Part shown: positions 46,371 to 55,217 of the stretch, in pieces
How the letters are laid out: each line of letters begins with the position of its first letter
How positions within the stretch are numbered: the first letter of the stretch is position 1
NCBI RefSeq assembly: GCF_000732195.1
Contig: NZ_JNNU01000002.1
Location: 434,001-498,000 of the forward strand
From: Neorhizobium vignae
Lineage (GTDB): Bacteria > Pseudomonadota > Alphaproteobacteria > Rhizobiales > Rhizobiaceae
Length of the DNA stretch: 64,000 bases
Reading direction: 5' to 3'
The notes under the pieces: model-generated
The model's input: only the letters and a program-made list of their open reading frames with translations
The model's database searches: none
Told to the model about the DNA's origin: nothing
Program-made: the position numbers and the translations under genes

Positions 46371-48218
46371 GTGGAGGCGTTTTACATCATCCTGCTGGTC
46401 GGCACGGTCCTGGTGCTGGCGGCTGCCCTGTCCAGCCTCCTCGCCTTCCGCTTCGGCGCTCCCCTCCTGCTGATCTTCCTGTCGATCGGCCTGCTCGCCG
46501 GCGTCGACGGCCTCGGCATCAATTTCGAGAACTATTCCTTTACCTTCATGCTGGGCTCGCTGGCGCTGGCGATCGTGCTGTTCGATTCCGGCTTCATGAC
46601 CCCCATCCATTCGTTTCGAATAGCCGCGGCTCCGGCGATCACGCTTGCATCGGTCGGGGTGTTGCTGACGACCGGCATCTTCGCCCTCGGCGCGACGATC
46701 CTCCTGGACTTCAACTGGCTCGAGGGCCTGCTGCTGGGATCGATCGTCGCCTCGACGGATGCGGCCGCCGTCTTCTTCCTGCTGCGTGTCAGCGGCATCA
46801 ACATCCGCGACAAGGTGCGCTCGACGCTGGAGGTCGAGTCCGGCACCAACGATCCGATGGCGATCTTCCTGACGATCGCGCTCGCCGAGCTTCTGGCGAC
46901 CGGCCAGGGCCTTTCCGGCCTCGACCTGCACTTCCTGTTCCTGTTCGTCGAGGAAATGGGGCTCGGCGTCATCTGCGGCCTGTTGGGCGGCATGATGATC
47001 GTCTGGGTGCTGAACCGCTTCACCTCCGACCGGGGCCTGGCGCCGATCTTCGTGCTGACGCTCGCCCTGCTGGTCTTTTCCTTCACCGGCGCCATGGGCG
47101 GCAGCGGCTTCCTGGCGGTCTATGTGGCCGGCATCTATTCCGGCAATCGCAAGATGTTCGCAAAACCCCAGATCATCCGCTTCAACGAGGGACTGACCTG
47201 GCTTGCGCAGATCATCATGTTCCTGGTGCTCGGCCTGCTCGCCACGCCCTCGCAATTCCCGGCCATCCTTGTGCCGGCGATCGGGCTGGCGCTCTTTCTG
47301 ATCTTCGTCGCCCGGCCGATCGCGGTCTGGCTGAGCCTGCTGCCTTACGATTTCACCCAGCAGGAGACCAGCTTCCTCGCCTGGGTCGGCCTGCGTGGCG
47401 CCGTCTCCATCCTGCTTGCGATCATGCCGGTCTTGAGCGGCGTCGAAAATGGCCAGCTCTTCTTCAACGTCACTTTCATCATCGTGCTGGTCTCCCTCCT
47501 CGTCCAGGGCTGGACCATCAAGCCGGTCGCCCAGAAACTCGGCCTCATCATTCCGCCGCGCATCGGCGCCGTCGACAAGATCGAGCTCGACCTGCCGGGC
47601 ACCGCCCATCACGAGCTGATCTCCTACCGCGTCATGAAGGACAGCCCGATCCTGCAGGGCGAGCGCATTCCCCGCTGGGCGATGCCCTCGCTCGTCATCC
47701 GCGACGGCCGCAGCATGCGTTACCAGTATGCCGGCCGGCTGAAGGAGAACGACCAGGTCTACCTGTTCATATCGCCCGCCTATTCGAAACTGCTCGACCG
47801 CATCTTCGCAAGCCAGGTGCCGGTCGACGAGGACGACGCGGAATTTTTCGGCGCCTTTGCGATCTCGCCGACGAGGCCCGCCAGGGAACTCGATGCCGCC
47901 TACGGCCCCGGCCTGCTCTCCGCCAACGAGCAGAACATGACCGTCGGCGACCTGGTTACCTCGCGGCTCGGCGGCCGCGCGGACTATGCCGACCGCATCC
48001 GCTTCGGCTCGATCATCCTGATCGTGCGCGAACTCGACGAGCACGAACATGTCCGCAGCATCGGCATCTCACTGGAGCCGGTGGAGCCGGCGACCAACCT
48101 GCCGATCTTCATCAACATGCGCGAGATCGCCCACCGCGTCCGCGATCTGGTCCGCAAATACCGTGGCAAGAACGTGCCGGTGAAGCCGGGCGCCGTGCCG
48201 CCCGAGGGCCCGGCATAG
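46371..48218 (+). CDS. Potassium/proton antiporter (CvrA/NhaP2 type)
   Basis: About 615 residues from a GTG at 46371 that has GAAGGAAGGGA upstream; the frame is open to 46209 but the extra 54 residues are low-complexity. About 12 membrane helices of the CPA1 Na+/H+ exchanger domain (start [29 protein letters not shown] and [13 protein letters not shown] carry the ion-site acidic residues), then a TrkA_C domain ([15 protein letters not shown]) and a CorC_HlyC-like C-terminal domain. Exports K+ in exchange for H+. Lies between the island and pgk. Confidence 0.92.
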   Translation: MEAFYIILLVGTVLVLAAALSSLLAFRFGAPLLLIFLSIGLLAGVDGLGINFENYSFTFMLGSLALAIVLFDSGFMTPIHSFRIAAAPAITLASVGVLLTTGIFALGATILLDFNWLEGLLLGSIVASTDAAAVFFLLRVSGINIRDKVRSTLEVESGTNDPMAIFLTIALAELLATGQGLSGLDLHFLFLFVEEMGLGVICGLLGGMMIVWVLNRFTSDRGLAPIFVLTLALLVFSFTGAMGGSGFLAVYVAGIYSGNRKMFAKPQIIRFNEGLTWLAQIIMFLVLGLLATPSQFPAILVPAIGLALFLIFVARPIAVWLSLLPYDFTQQETSFLAWVGLRGAVSILLAIMPVLSGVENGQLFFNVTFIIVLVSLLVQGWTIKPVAQKLGLIIPPRIGAVDKIELDLPGTAHHELISYRVMKDSPILQGERIPRWAMPSLVIRDGRSMRYQYAGRLKENDQVYLFISPAYSKLLDRIFASQVPVDEDDAEFFGAFAISPTRPARELDAAYGPGLLSANEQNMTVGDLVTSRLGGRADYADRIRFGSIILIVRELDEHEHVRSIGISLEPVEPATNLPIFINMREIAHRVRDLVRKYRGKNVPVKPGAVPPEGPA

Positions 48219-48388
48219 AGTGGCGAAAGCTCAAACAGAGTCCTCCACCCGCCGCGTTGTCGCGTTGGAATCGGCATGCAGCCTATCCGCGACAGACGGA
48301 ATGGAAATGGTTGCGACCAATCGTCTTGCGTCGCCGGTCAGGCATAGTAAGGTCCGCTACGAACTTTCCGAGTAAATGGATTAGCATC

Positions 48389-49591
48389 ATGCCGGCCTTC
48401 AAAACCCTTGACGACCTCACCGATATCGCAGCCAAGCGTGTGCTCGTGCGCGTCGATCTCAACGTTCCCGTTTCCGACGGCAAGGTCACCGACGCGACCC
48501 GCATCGAACGCGTCGCCCCGACCATCCTGGAACTTGCCAAGAAGGGCGCCAAGGTCATCCTGCTTGCCCATTTCGGCCGTCCCAAGGGCGAGCCGGTCGC
48601 CGACATGTCGCTGTCGCTGATCGTCTCTGCCGTCAACCAGGTCCTCGGCCACAAGATCCTCTTCGCCTCCGACTGCATCGGTCCGGAAGCCGAACAGGCA
48701 GTCGCCGGCATGAAGAACGGCGACATCCTGCTTCTTGAAAACACCCGCTTCCACAAGGGCGAGGAAAAGAACGATCCGGGTTTCACCGAGGCGCTCGCCA
48801 AAAACGGCGATATCTTCGTCAACGACGCCTTCTCCGCAGCCCACCGCGCCCATGCCTCGACCGAGGGCCTCGCCCATCACCTGCCCGCCTATGCCGGCCG
48901 CACCATGCAGGAGGAGCTCGAAGCGCTCGAAAAGGGCCTCGGAAATCCGGCCCGCCCGGTCGTCGCGATCGTCGGCGGCGCCAAGGTTTCCACCAAGATC
49001 GACCTGCTGCAGAACCTCGTGAAACGGGTCGACGCGCTGGTGATCGGCGGCGGCATGGCCAACACGTTCATCGCGGCACAGGGCATCGATGTCGGCAAGT
49101 CGCTCTGCGAGCACGACCTTGCCGACACGGCCCGCAAGATCATGGCAGAAGCGAAAGCGTCCAATTGCGCCATCGTGCTGCCGGTCGACGGCGTCGTCGC
49201 CCGCGAGTTCAAGGCTGGTGCCGCCAACGAAGTGGTGGATATCGGCAAGATCCCCGCTGACGCCATGATGCTCGACGTCGGGCCGAAGTCGGTGGCGGCC
49301 GTCAACGAATGGATTTCCAAGGCCTCGACGCTCGTCTGGAACGGCCCGCTCGGCGCCTTCGAGATCGAGCCGTTCGACAGGGCCACGGTCGCCGCCGCCA
49401 AGCATGCGGCAGAGCAGACCAGGGCCGGCAAGCTCACCTCGGTTGCAGGCGGCGGCGATACGGTCGCGGCCCTCAACCACGCAGGCGCCGCCGACGACTT
49501 CTCCTATGTCTCGACCGCCGGCGGTGCGTTCCTGGAATGGATGGAAGGCAAGGACCTGCCGGGCGTCTCGGTGCTGATCAAGACCGCCTGA
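48389..49591 (+). CDS. pgk: Phosphoglycerate kinase
   Basis: 400 residues from the ATG at 48389 ([10 protein letters not shown]). Substrate site [23 protein letters not shown], and nucleotide site GGGDTVAAL with WNGPLGAFE. The reading frame happens to be open far upstream through the antiporter gene, but that part is not coding. Upper operon partners tkt and gap lie on the same strand 5 kb away. Confidence 0.98.
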   Translation: MPAFKTLDDLTDIAAKRVLVRVDLNVPVSDGKVTDATRIERVAPTILELAKKGAKVILLAHFGRPKGEPVADMSLSLIVSAVNQVLGHKILFASDCIGPEAEQAVAGMKNGDILLLENTRFHKGEEKNDPGFTEALAKNGDIFVNDAFSAAHRAHASTEGLAHHLPAYAGRTMQEELEALEKGLGNPARPVVAIVGGAKVSTKIDLLQNLVKRVDALVIGGGMANTFIAAQGIDVGKSLCEHDLADTARKIMAEAKASNCAIVLPVDGVVAREFKAGAANEVVDIGKIPADAMMLDVGPKSVAAVNEWISKASTLVWNGPLGAFEIEPFDRATVAAAKHAAEQTRAGKLTSVAGGGDTVAALNHAGAADDFSYVSTAGGAFLEWMEGKDLPGVSVLIKTA

Positions 49592-49632
49592 TCTTTCCCG
49601 AGTTAACCGGTTTAAAAAATTTTAGATCTTTT

Positions 49633-49659
49633 AAACGATTGAAAGCATTTCAATCGTTT
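49633..49659. promoter_or_regulatory. 12-bp perfect inverted repeat between pgk and fda
   Basis: AAACGATTGAAA (49633-49644), 3-base centre, complement (49648-49659), in a markedly AT-rich stretch 40 bases after the pgk stop and about 110 before the fda ATG. It has no T-run, so an operator for a sugar-responsive regulator is as likely as a weak terminator. Confidence 0.45.
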
Positions 49660-49767
49660 CAATAGCTTACCGGAGGATTTCCCTTTAAAATAACTTCTGT
49701 TATCCGCGACTGACAGCTTGGGAGCGACGAGCGCTTTGTGCGCCAACTTTAGGGACAGGAGTGTAGT

Positions 49768-50664
49768 ATGGTGGACGCGAAGATGTTGAACAAGATGAGT
49801 TCTGCGCCCGGGTTTATCGCGGCGCTGGATCAAAGCGGCGGTTCAACACCCGGAGCATTGCGGCTTTATGGCGTGTCCGAGTCCGACTATCAGGGCGACG
49901 ATGAGATGTTCCGCCTGATCCATGCCATGCGCGTCCGCATCATGAGCGCGCCCGCCTTTACAGGCGACAAGGTTATCGGCGCCATCCTGTTCGAGCGGAC
50001 CATGGACGGCGACGTCGACGGTCAGGCCGTTCCCTCCTATCTCTGGGAAAAGCGCGGCGTCGTGCCGTTTCTCAAGGTCGACAAGGGCCTGAATGCCGAG
50101 GAAAACGGCGTTCAGACGATGAAGTCGATGCCCGATCTGGATGCTCTCCTGATCCGCGGTCGCGAAAAAGGGATATTCGGGACCAAGATGCGGTCGGTGA
50201 TCGGCCATGCCGACAAGGCCGGCATCGCTGCCGTCGTGGAGCAGCAGTTCCAGGTTGCCCGTCAGATCATCGGCCAGGGTCTTATGCCGATCATCGAGCC
50301 CGAGGTTTCCATCAAGAGCCCGACAAAGGAACAGGCTGAAGCGATTTTGCGCGACGAGATCGCACAGCAGCTCGACAAGCTTCCCGCAGGCGAGACCGTC
50401 ATGCTCAAATTGACGATCCCGACGGTTGCCGATTTCTACGCTCCGCTGGTCGCCCATAAATCGGTCGTCCGCGTCGTCGCCCTTTCCGGCGGCTACAGCA
50501 CTGCGGACGCCTGCGAAAAGCTCAGCCATAACCACGGCATGATCGCAAGTTTCTCGCGCGCTCTGGCGGAAAACCTCCGTGCCTCGATGAGTGACGCGGA
50601 CTTCAATGCGAGCCTGGCCAAAACGATCGATCAGATCTACGCCGCAAGCGTCAACAAGTCCTGA
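49768..50664 (+). CDS. fda: Fructose-bisphosphate aldolase, class I
   Basis: 298 residues of the short bacterial class I aldolase family: APGFIAALDQSGGSTPGAL, ILFERTMDG, VVPFLKVDKGL, PIIEPEVSI and VMLKLTIPT, the last two carrying the Glu and Schiff-base Lys expected for the class. Cleaves fructose-1,6-bisphosphate. Follows pgk after 176 bases with an AT-rich regulatory-looking gap. Confidence 0.95.
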   Translation: MVDAKMLNKMSSAPGFIAALDQSGGSTPGALRLYGVSESDYQGDDEMFRLIHAMRVRIMSAPAFTGDKVIGAILFERTMDGDVDGQAVPSYLWEKRGVVPFLKVDKGLNAEENGVQTMKSMPDLDALLIRGREKGIFGTKMRSVIGHADKAGIAAVVEQQFQVARQIIGQGLMPIIEPEVSIKSPTKEQAEAILRDEIAQQLDKLPAGETVMLKLTIPTVADFYAPLVAHKSVVRVVALSGGYSTADACEKLSHNHGMIASFSRALAENLRASMSDADFNASLAKTIDQIYAASVNKS

Positions 50665-50770
50665 TGCGGTTGCGGAGCCTGGCTCTGTTCTCGGGCAACG
50701 TGTTACCGGGGGAAGTTGAGAGGAATCTAGAAAAGGCCGCTTGAGGAGCGCCTTTTCAAGGAGGAGGAAG

Positions 50771-50798
50771 AAGGCCGCTCCGGAAACGGAGCGGCCTT
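50771..50798 (+). terminator. Intrinsic terminator after fda
   Basis: Perfect 12-bp stem (AAGGCCGCTCCG and complement), GAAA loop, then TTTCT. About 107 bases after the fda stop. Confidence 0.8.
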
Positions 50799-50873
50799 TC
50801 TGTCTGCTGCGACCTTGAAGCGGCCGTGAACCGAACGGGCAAAACAGCGTTCATTGCATGATGGAGGTTGCCC

Positions 50874-51320
50874 ATGACGGAAATTGAAGAAAAGGTCCGC
50901 AGGCTTTTCGAGGAATACGGCCGAACCAGCAACGACGCCCTGAAGGACGCGGCATCGGTGGATGTCTCCGGCGTCGCAGCGTTCTTCGCCGCCTATTTTG
51001 TCGGCTCGACACCACAGGCGGTGTTCGGTGGAGCCAATGATGCGGCATTCCGGGAGGTGATCCCGCAAGGCTTCGCCCGATATCGCGATGCCGGCGGCAA
51101 GCGGATGGACATTACCGGCGTGAAAATCACCTGCCTCAACGATCTTCACGCGCTTGCGGAAGTCGGGTGGGATTTCTCCTACGTCAACAAGGCGGGCGAA
51201 GCCGGCAATGTTCGGTTCACCAACTTCTATCTGGTGACGATCGCCGATGGCGACCCCAGGATTTTCGCCTATATCACCGGCGACGAGGAGAAGGCGATGC
51301 GTGACCACGGTCTTGCCTGA
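50874..51320 (+). CDS. NTF2/SnoaL-like conserved protein
   Basis: 148 residues from the ATG at 50874 with GGAGG 7 bases upstream. The pattern (an N-terminal helix, AAFFAAYFVGSTP, then beta strands ending VRFTNFYLVTIADGDPRIFAYITGDE) suggests an NTF2-like cone fold. No catalytic function can be assigned. Monocistronic, between fda and phzF. Confidence 0.75.
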   Translation: MTEIEEKVRRLFEEYGRTSNDALKDAASVDVSGVAAFFAAYFVGSTPQAVFGGANDAAFREVIPQGFARYRDAGGKRMDITGVKITCLNDLHALAEVGWDFSYVNKAGEAGNVRFTNFYLVTIADGDPRIFAYITGDEEKAMRDHGLA

Positions 51321-51431
51321 GCCGATGATGCCCCCCGCTTTCATTCCGTTGATGACCGGGATCAAAAACATTGGCTGGTCAGAAAGGTCGATGAGGCTTT
51401 AAATCCGGCATCGCATCCGGAGAGTTTCGCC

Positions 51432-52349
51432 ATGCCGACCGCTGATTTCGTCACCGTCGATGTCTTTACGACCGAACGTTTCGCCGGCAACCCGCTCGCC
51501 GTGGTGCCGGATGCGCGCGGGCTCACCGACCGGCAGATGCAGAAGATCGCCATCGAATTCGGTTATGCCGAAAGCACCTTCGTCCTGCCGCCGGAAAACC
51601 CTGAAAACAGCGCGCGGGTACGCATCTTTACCCCGACAATGGAAATTCCCTTTGCCGGCCACCCCAATGTCGGCACCGCCTACGTGCTCGGTCAGCAGCG
51701 CGAACTGTTCGGCAAGCCGCTCGCCGATACGCTCCGATTCGAGGAGATCGCCGGTCTGGTGGAGATCAAGCTGCTGCGGGAGGCAGCCGGTGTGATCGGC
51801 GCGACGATCCGCGCTCCGAGACCGCTGGAGACCGGGGTCGAGATCGAACCGGGGCTCATCGCCGGCTGCGTTTCGATCGACGAGAAACACATCCGCACCA
51901 CCACCCACAAGCCGGTCTTCGCCTCGGTGGGCCTCGCCTTCGCGATCACCGAACTCGATGGCCTCGAGGCACTTGCCGCCGCCCGGCCGAACATCACGGT
52001 CTTCCACGAGGCAGCCGCAAAACATACCGGTCCCGAAGGTGACTTCCCCATCTTCCTTTATGTCCGTAGCCCGGAAAATCCGTTCGCCATCCGCGCCCGC
52101 ATGTTCGCGCCGCTCGACGGCATCATGGAGGATCCGGCGACCGGCAGCGCCTCAGCCGCCCTCTCCGCCTTCCTGGTAACGCGTGCGCCGGAGAAGGACG
52201 CCCGGGTGCATGTGACGATCGAACAGGGGGTCGAGATGGGCCGCCGCAGCATCATCGAGCTCGATGTGGCCAAGACGGCCGGCACAGTTACCGACGTCAC
52301 CATTACCGGCCGCTGCGTGCCCGTCATGCGGGGCTCGATCGACGTCTAG
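51432..52349 (+). CDS. PhzF family phenazine biosynthesis-like protein
   Basis: 305 residues of the PhzF/diaminopimelate-epimerase fold: FVTVDVFTTERFAGNPLAVV, catalytic Glu47 in YAESTFVLP, TPTMEIPFAGHPNVGTAYVL and a C-terminal DPATGSASAALSAFL. PhzF isomerises an intermediate in phenazine synthesis, but no other phenazine gene is present, so it is probably an isomerase of another small metabolite. The last 4 bases overlap the convergent small gene. Confidence 0.92.
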   Translation: MPTADFVTVDVFTTERFAGNPLAVVPDARGLTDRQMQKIAIEFGYAESTFVLPPENPENSARVRIFTPTMEIPFAGHPNVGTAYVLGQQRELFGKPLADTLRFEEIAGLVEIKLLREAAGVIGATIRAPRPLETGVEIEPGLIAGCVSIDEKHIRTTTHKPVFASVGLAFAITELDGLEALAAARPNITVFHEAAAKHTGPEGDFPIFLYVRSPENPFAIRARMFAPLDGIMEDPATGSASAALSAFLVTRAPEKDARVHVTIEQGVEMGRRSIIELDVAKTAGTVTDVTITGRCVPVMRGSIDV

Positions 52350-52513
52350 AGAGTGGTGAATTCGCGCAGGATCAGCGCGGCGCTCCAGACCGCGAAGGTG
52401 ACGATCGCCAGCTTCCAGAAATCGCCCCGGCGCCTCAAGCCCGGAAGGTTGAGCGGCTTGATGATCTGCACCAGCATGGCGAAGATCAGAAGGACCGCGA
52501 TTGTCTTCGTCAT
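52346..52513 (-). CDS. Small membrane protein, 55 residues
   Basis: A short minus-strand gene with rhizobial codon use: MTKTIAVLLIFAMLVQIIKP, an Arg-rich loop (GLRRRGDFW) and a second helix (KLAIVTFAVWSAALIL). Two membrane helices with positive charges between them predict both ends outside. Overlaps the phzF stop by 4 bases on the opposite strand. Function unknown. Confidence 0.72.
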   Translation of the reverse strand: MTKTIAVLLIFAMLVQIIKPLNLPGLRRRGDFWKLAIVTFAVWSAALILREFTTL

Positions 52514-52701
52514 TTGGTCTTGCCGATCTTATCCGCCATAGGCTGGACATTTTTGCGCTCCACCACAGATAGATGTGGAGGGGATTCGGGGAATAGGTAA
52601 TCCGCTTCGCTTTCGTTAACGCCCGGTTCATCAGCATGCAACAAGCTTGCCTGCGGAGCCGTGATTGATCGCATTCACGCAAAGAGCTGACAGTAGCAAA
52701 G

Positions 52702-54000
52702 ATGAGACGAAACCTCCTTCCAATCCTCGCCCTCCTTTGCGGTACGCTTCTCCTCTTCCTCGGCAATGGCCTGCAGAGCCTGCTTCTGCCGGTGCGGGGC
52801 GCTCAGGAAGGTTATTCGAACGAAGTGCTCGGCCTGCTCGGCACCACATGGGCATCCGGCTTCGTCATCGGCTGCTTCGTGGCGCCCAACGTGGTGCGCC
52901 GCATCGGCCATGTCCGCGCCTTTTCCGGCTTCCTGTCGCTGATATGCCTGAACGTGCTGCTGACCGGGCTGATGGTCGACCAGAATACCTGGCTGGTGCT
53001 GCGCGCCATCACCGGCTTCTGCACCGCCGGGACATCGATGATCATCGAAAGCTGGCTGAACGAACGCGCCACCAGCGAAAGCCGCGGAACGATCTTTTCC
53101 TTCTACATCTCGATCACCCTTTTCGGTGTCGTGGGCGGCCAGCTGATGGTGCCGTTCGCGGATATCGCGACGCCGACGCTGTTCATGATCTGCGGCATCC
53201 TCTACAGCCTCGCCGCACTGCCGACGACGCTGTCCAAGGCGGCCTCGCCGCAGCCCCTGAAGCGCGCCCGCCTCGATCTGCGCGGCCTTTTCCGCAACTC
53301 GCCCATCTCCTGCATCGGCATCCTGCTGATCGGCGTCGCCAACGGCGCCTACGGCACGCTCGGCGCGGTCTTCGGCACGCGCGCCGGGCTTGACCAGGGC
53401 GCGGTGGCGGCGATGGTCAGTATCACGCTCTTCGCGGGCGCCATCATGCAGTTTCCAGCGGGTCGGCTGTCCGACCGCATGGACCGCCGCCACGTGCTTG
53501 CCGGCCTTTCGGCCGCAGCGGCCCTCGCGGGCCTGGCGATTGTCGCAACCCGACCCTCCGGCACCTACGAGATCGTCGTGCTGGTGGCGATCTACGGCGC
53601 TGCCGCCAACGCGCTCTATCCGATCGCCGTCGCCCATGCCAACGACTTCGCGGCCCCCGAGGACTTCGTCAAGGTCTCCGGCGGCCTGCTTCTGCTCTAC
53701 GGCATCGGCACGATCATCGGTCCGACGCTCGGCGGCCCGGTCATGACCTGGGCCGGTCCGCATGCGCTGTTTGCGGTGACGACCGGGGCGCATCTTCTGG
53801 TGGCCGCCTATGCTATCATCCGCAGCCGCCAGCGGGCGCCGGTTCCGATCGCCGACCGCGACGCCTATACGACCGCGGCGGCTTCGACCTCGCCGCTTGC
53901 CACGCCCGAGAGCCTGTCGCTCGACCCGCGCGCCAAGACCGGCGGCTCGACGCCGGACAATGCAAGGCCGGAAACCAGTGCCGGAAAGGAGGCATCATGA
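52702..54000 (+). CDS. MFS transporter (YcaD/UMF2-like)
   Basis: 432 residues with 12 predicted membrane helices; N-terminal LPILALLCGTLLLFLGNGL, the MFS loop after helix 2 (NVVRRIGHVRAFSGF), and a 60-residue Ala/Ser/Pro-rich cytoplasmic tail. Resembles the YcaD/UMF2 subgroup of unknown substrate. Its stop overlaps the ATG of the DUF1192 gene. Confidence 0.9.
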   Translation: MRRNLLPILALLCGTLLLFLGNGLQSLLLPVRGAQEGYSNEVLGLLGTTWASGFVIGCFVAPNVVRRIGHVRAFSGFLSLICLNVLLTGLMVDQNTWLVLRAITGFCTAGTSMIIESWLNERATSESRGTIFSFYISITLFGVVGGQLMVPFADIATPTLFMICGILYSLAALPTTLSKAASPQPLKRARLDLRGLFRNSPISCIGILLIGVANGAYGTLGAVFGTRAGLDQGAVAAMVSITLFAGAIMQFPAGRLSDRMDRRHVLAGLSAAAALAGLAIVATRPSGTYEIVVLVAIYGAAANALYPIAVAHANDFAAPEDFVKVSGGLLLLYGIGTIIGPTLGGPVMTWAGPHALFAVTTGAHLLVAAYAIIRSRQRAPVPIADRDAYTTAAASTSPLATPESLSLDPRAKTGGSTPDNARPETSAGKEAS

Positions 54001-54188
54001 GTTTCATCGACGATGACCGACCGAAGAAACCCACCACCCACGAACTCGGCAGCGACCTCTCCATGCTGTCCGTGGACGAGCTCGAATCGCGAATCGACCT
54101 GCTGAGGCAGGAGATCCTCCGGTTGGAAGCCGAGAAGGAGGCAAAGGCCGCAGGTCGGCGCGCAGCCGACAGTCTGTTCCGTTCCTGA
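53997..54188 (+). CDS. DUF1192 small protein
   Basis: 63 residues, MSFIDDDRPKKPTTHELG then a coiled-coil helix LSVDELESRIDLLRQEILRLE. Matches DUF1192, a family of small alphaproteobacterial proteins often upstream of rcdA. 4-base overlap with the MFS gene shows translational coupling. Function unknown. Confidence 0.9.
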   Translation: MSFIDDDRPKKPTTHELGSDLSMLSVDELESRIDLLRQEILRLEAEKEAKAAGRRAADSLFRS

Positions 54189-54249
54189 ACGTCGGGCTCC
54201 CTCAGGGAATTTAAGTATTTCCCCTTAGCTTTAAGAGTATATTAATCAT

Positions 54250-54368
54250 CATCTGAGAATATGGAGACGTTCAGGCTTCCTGGACTCAGACAGTTTCACC
54301 ATTCGGCGAATGGTCTGATTTCTCCCTGTTTTACCTTGAGAGCCGCGTTTCCGCGGCTCTTCTTTTTT
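54250..54368 (+). ncRNA. Candidate trans-acting small RNA
   Basis: An AT-rich stretch containing TATATT at 54238-54243 (possible -10) is followed by three stem-loops: a small CAGG/CCTG hairpin, a 7-bp perfect hairpin (ACCATTC/GAATGGT, 54298-54314), a single-stranded TTTCTCCCTGTTT region that could pair with ribosome binding sites, and a 9-bp terminator stem (54339-54360) with a run of six Ts. No protein can explain this terminator. The 5' end is approximate. Confidence 0.6.
54339..54368 (+). terminator. Intrinsic terminator of the candidate sRNA
   Basis: Stem AGAGCCGCG/CGCGGCTCT with a TTTC loop followed by TCTTTTTT. Strong canonical form, 150 bases after the DUF1192 stop. Confidence 0.88.
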
Positions 54369-54521
54369 GGAGCGACGCCGGCCCGGACCAGGCTCTACGC
54401 CTTTGACTCCGCCCTGGCACCAGTTTCAGCCGGCTTTCATACAGAAACAAACTGTTGTATTGGACGCCAAAATGCGTCTCATTTCAGGAACATGGTCGTT
54501 GTTTACCACTTCCTGTGGGTA

Positions 54522-54536
54522 TTAACCTTTCCTTAA
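54522..54536 (+). promoter_or_regulatory. CtrA box upstream of rcdA
   Basis: TTAACCTTTCCTTAA is an exact TTAA-N7-TTAA match to the alphaproteobacterial CtrA recognition sequence, and its first half reads TTAACC as in the preferred half-site. It lies about 119-133 bases before the rcdA ATG. Confidence 0.7.
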
Positions 54537-54654
54537 GAAACGCCTTGCGGATTTCCATTATAAGTATCATCTTCAGGTCAGTCAGAACGGCATGGGAACT
54601 TTTATCCGCCGTTGTCATTGCCTGAATGTGATTGCGTTGAGCAGGATGATTTCG

Positions 54655-55167
54655 ATGTCCGAACAGGGATTGAATACCGTAAGTTTTGCAGGCCGTGCCG
54701 CTGCGTCTTCGCAGTTCAAGGCGCTCTACTCCGAAGGTATGTCGCTGGTCGAGGAGACCGCGAGCTATCTCGACGGTACGGGCCGTGCGGCTTCGAAGGT
54801 TCTGCCGCGCATGGCATCGGTTCTCTATGCGGCCGAGTCCATGCGGCTGACCACCCGCCTCATGCAGATGGCCTCCTGGCTGCTTCTGCAGCGCGCCGTC
54901 AACAATGGCGAGATGAGCCGCGAACAGGTCATGTCGGAAAAGAGCAAGGTTCGCCTCGACGGCTTCAACGTCGACCGCAATGCTCCGGGCTGGCTCGATC
55001 TGCCGGAAGGTTTCCGCGATCTCGTCGAGCGTTCGCTGCGCCTCCAGAACCGCGTCGCCATTCTGGACCGCGAAATCTACCGTCCGGCCGACCCGGCAGT
55101 TCTGCCGGACAACGAAAACAGCGTTCGCGCCCAGCTCAACCTGCTGCGCACCGCCTTCGGCAACTGA
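54655..55167 (+). CDS. rcdA: RcdA-family (DUF1465) regulator of CtrA degradation
   Basis: 170 residues from MSEQGLNTVSF (an ATG three codons upstream, at 54646, is an alternative). The DUF1465/RcdA core is clear: EGMSLVEETASYLDG, YAAESMRLTTRLMQMASWLLLQRAV and a C-terminal helix LRLQNRVAILDREIYRP. In Caulobacter RcdA is an adaptor that, with CpdR and PopA, delivers CtrA to ClpXP; in Sinorhizobium it is needed for the cell cycle. Function here is by homology recognised from memory. Preceded by a CtrA box, which predicts feedback. Confidence 0.85.
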   Translation: MSEQGLNTVSFAGRAAASSQFKALYSEGMSLVEETASYLDGTGRAASKVLPRMASVLYAAESMRLTTRLMQMASWLLLQRAVNNGEMSREQVMSEKSKVRLDGFNVDRNAPGWLDLPEGFRDLVERSLRLQNRVAILDREIYRPADPAVLPDNENSVRAQLNLLRTAFGN

Positions 55168-55217
55168 TCTGACGCTCTGCCTAATTACAGCCGGTGCACA
55201 TTTTGTGCCGGCTTTTT

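Larger units (their letters stand above)
54189..54654. other. Regulatory intergenic region upstream of rcdA
   Basis: About 470 bases with no supported open frame. It holds a candidate sRNA gene (about 54250-54368) with its own terminator, two GACTC sites (54283 and 54396, the GANTC target of CcrM methylase) and an exact CtrA box at 54522-54536 about 120 bases before rcdA. Confidence 0.65.

Noticed and set aside
46298..49591. A single open plus-strand frame of 1097 codons
   Set aside because: Only its last 400 codons are pgk. The upstream part is the antiporter gene read in the wrong frame and is Arg/Pro/His-rich, a GC-content artefact.
51432..52349. A phenazine biosynthesis cluster
   Set aside because: Only a PhzF-like gene is present; such proteins are common outside phenazine pathways.
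54261..54536. A 91-codon plus-strand frame upstream of rcdA
   Set aside because: It runs through hairpins, a terminator and the CtrA box, has no ribosome binding site, and its composition is not coding-like.
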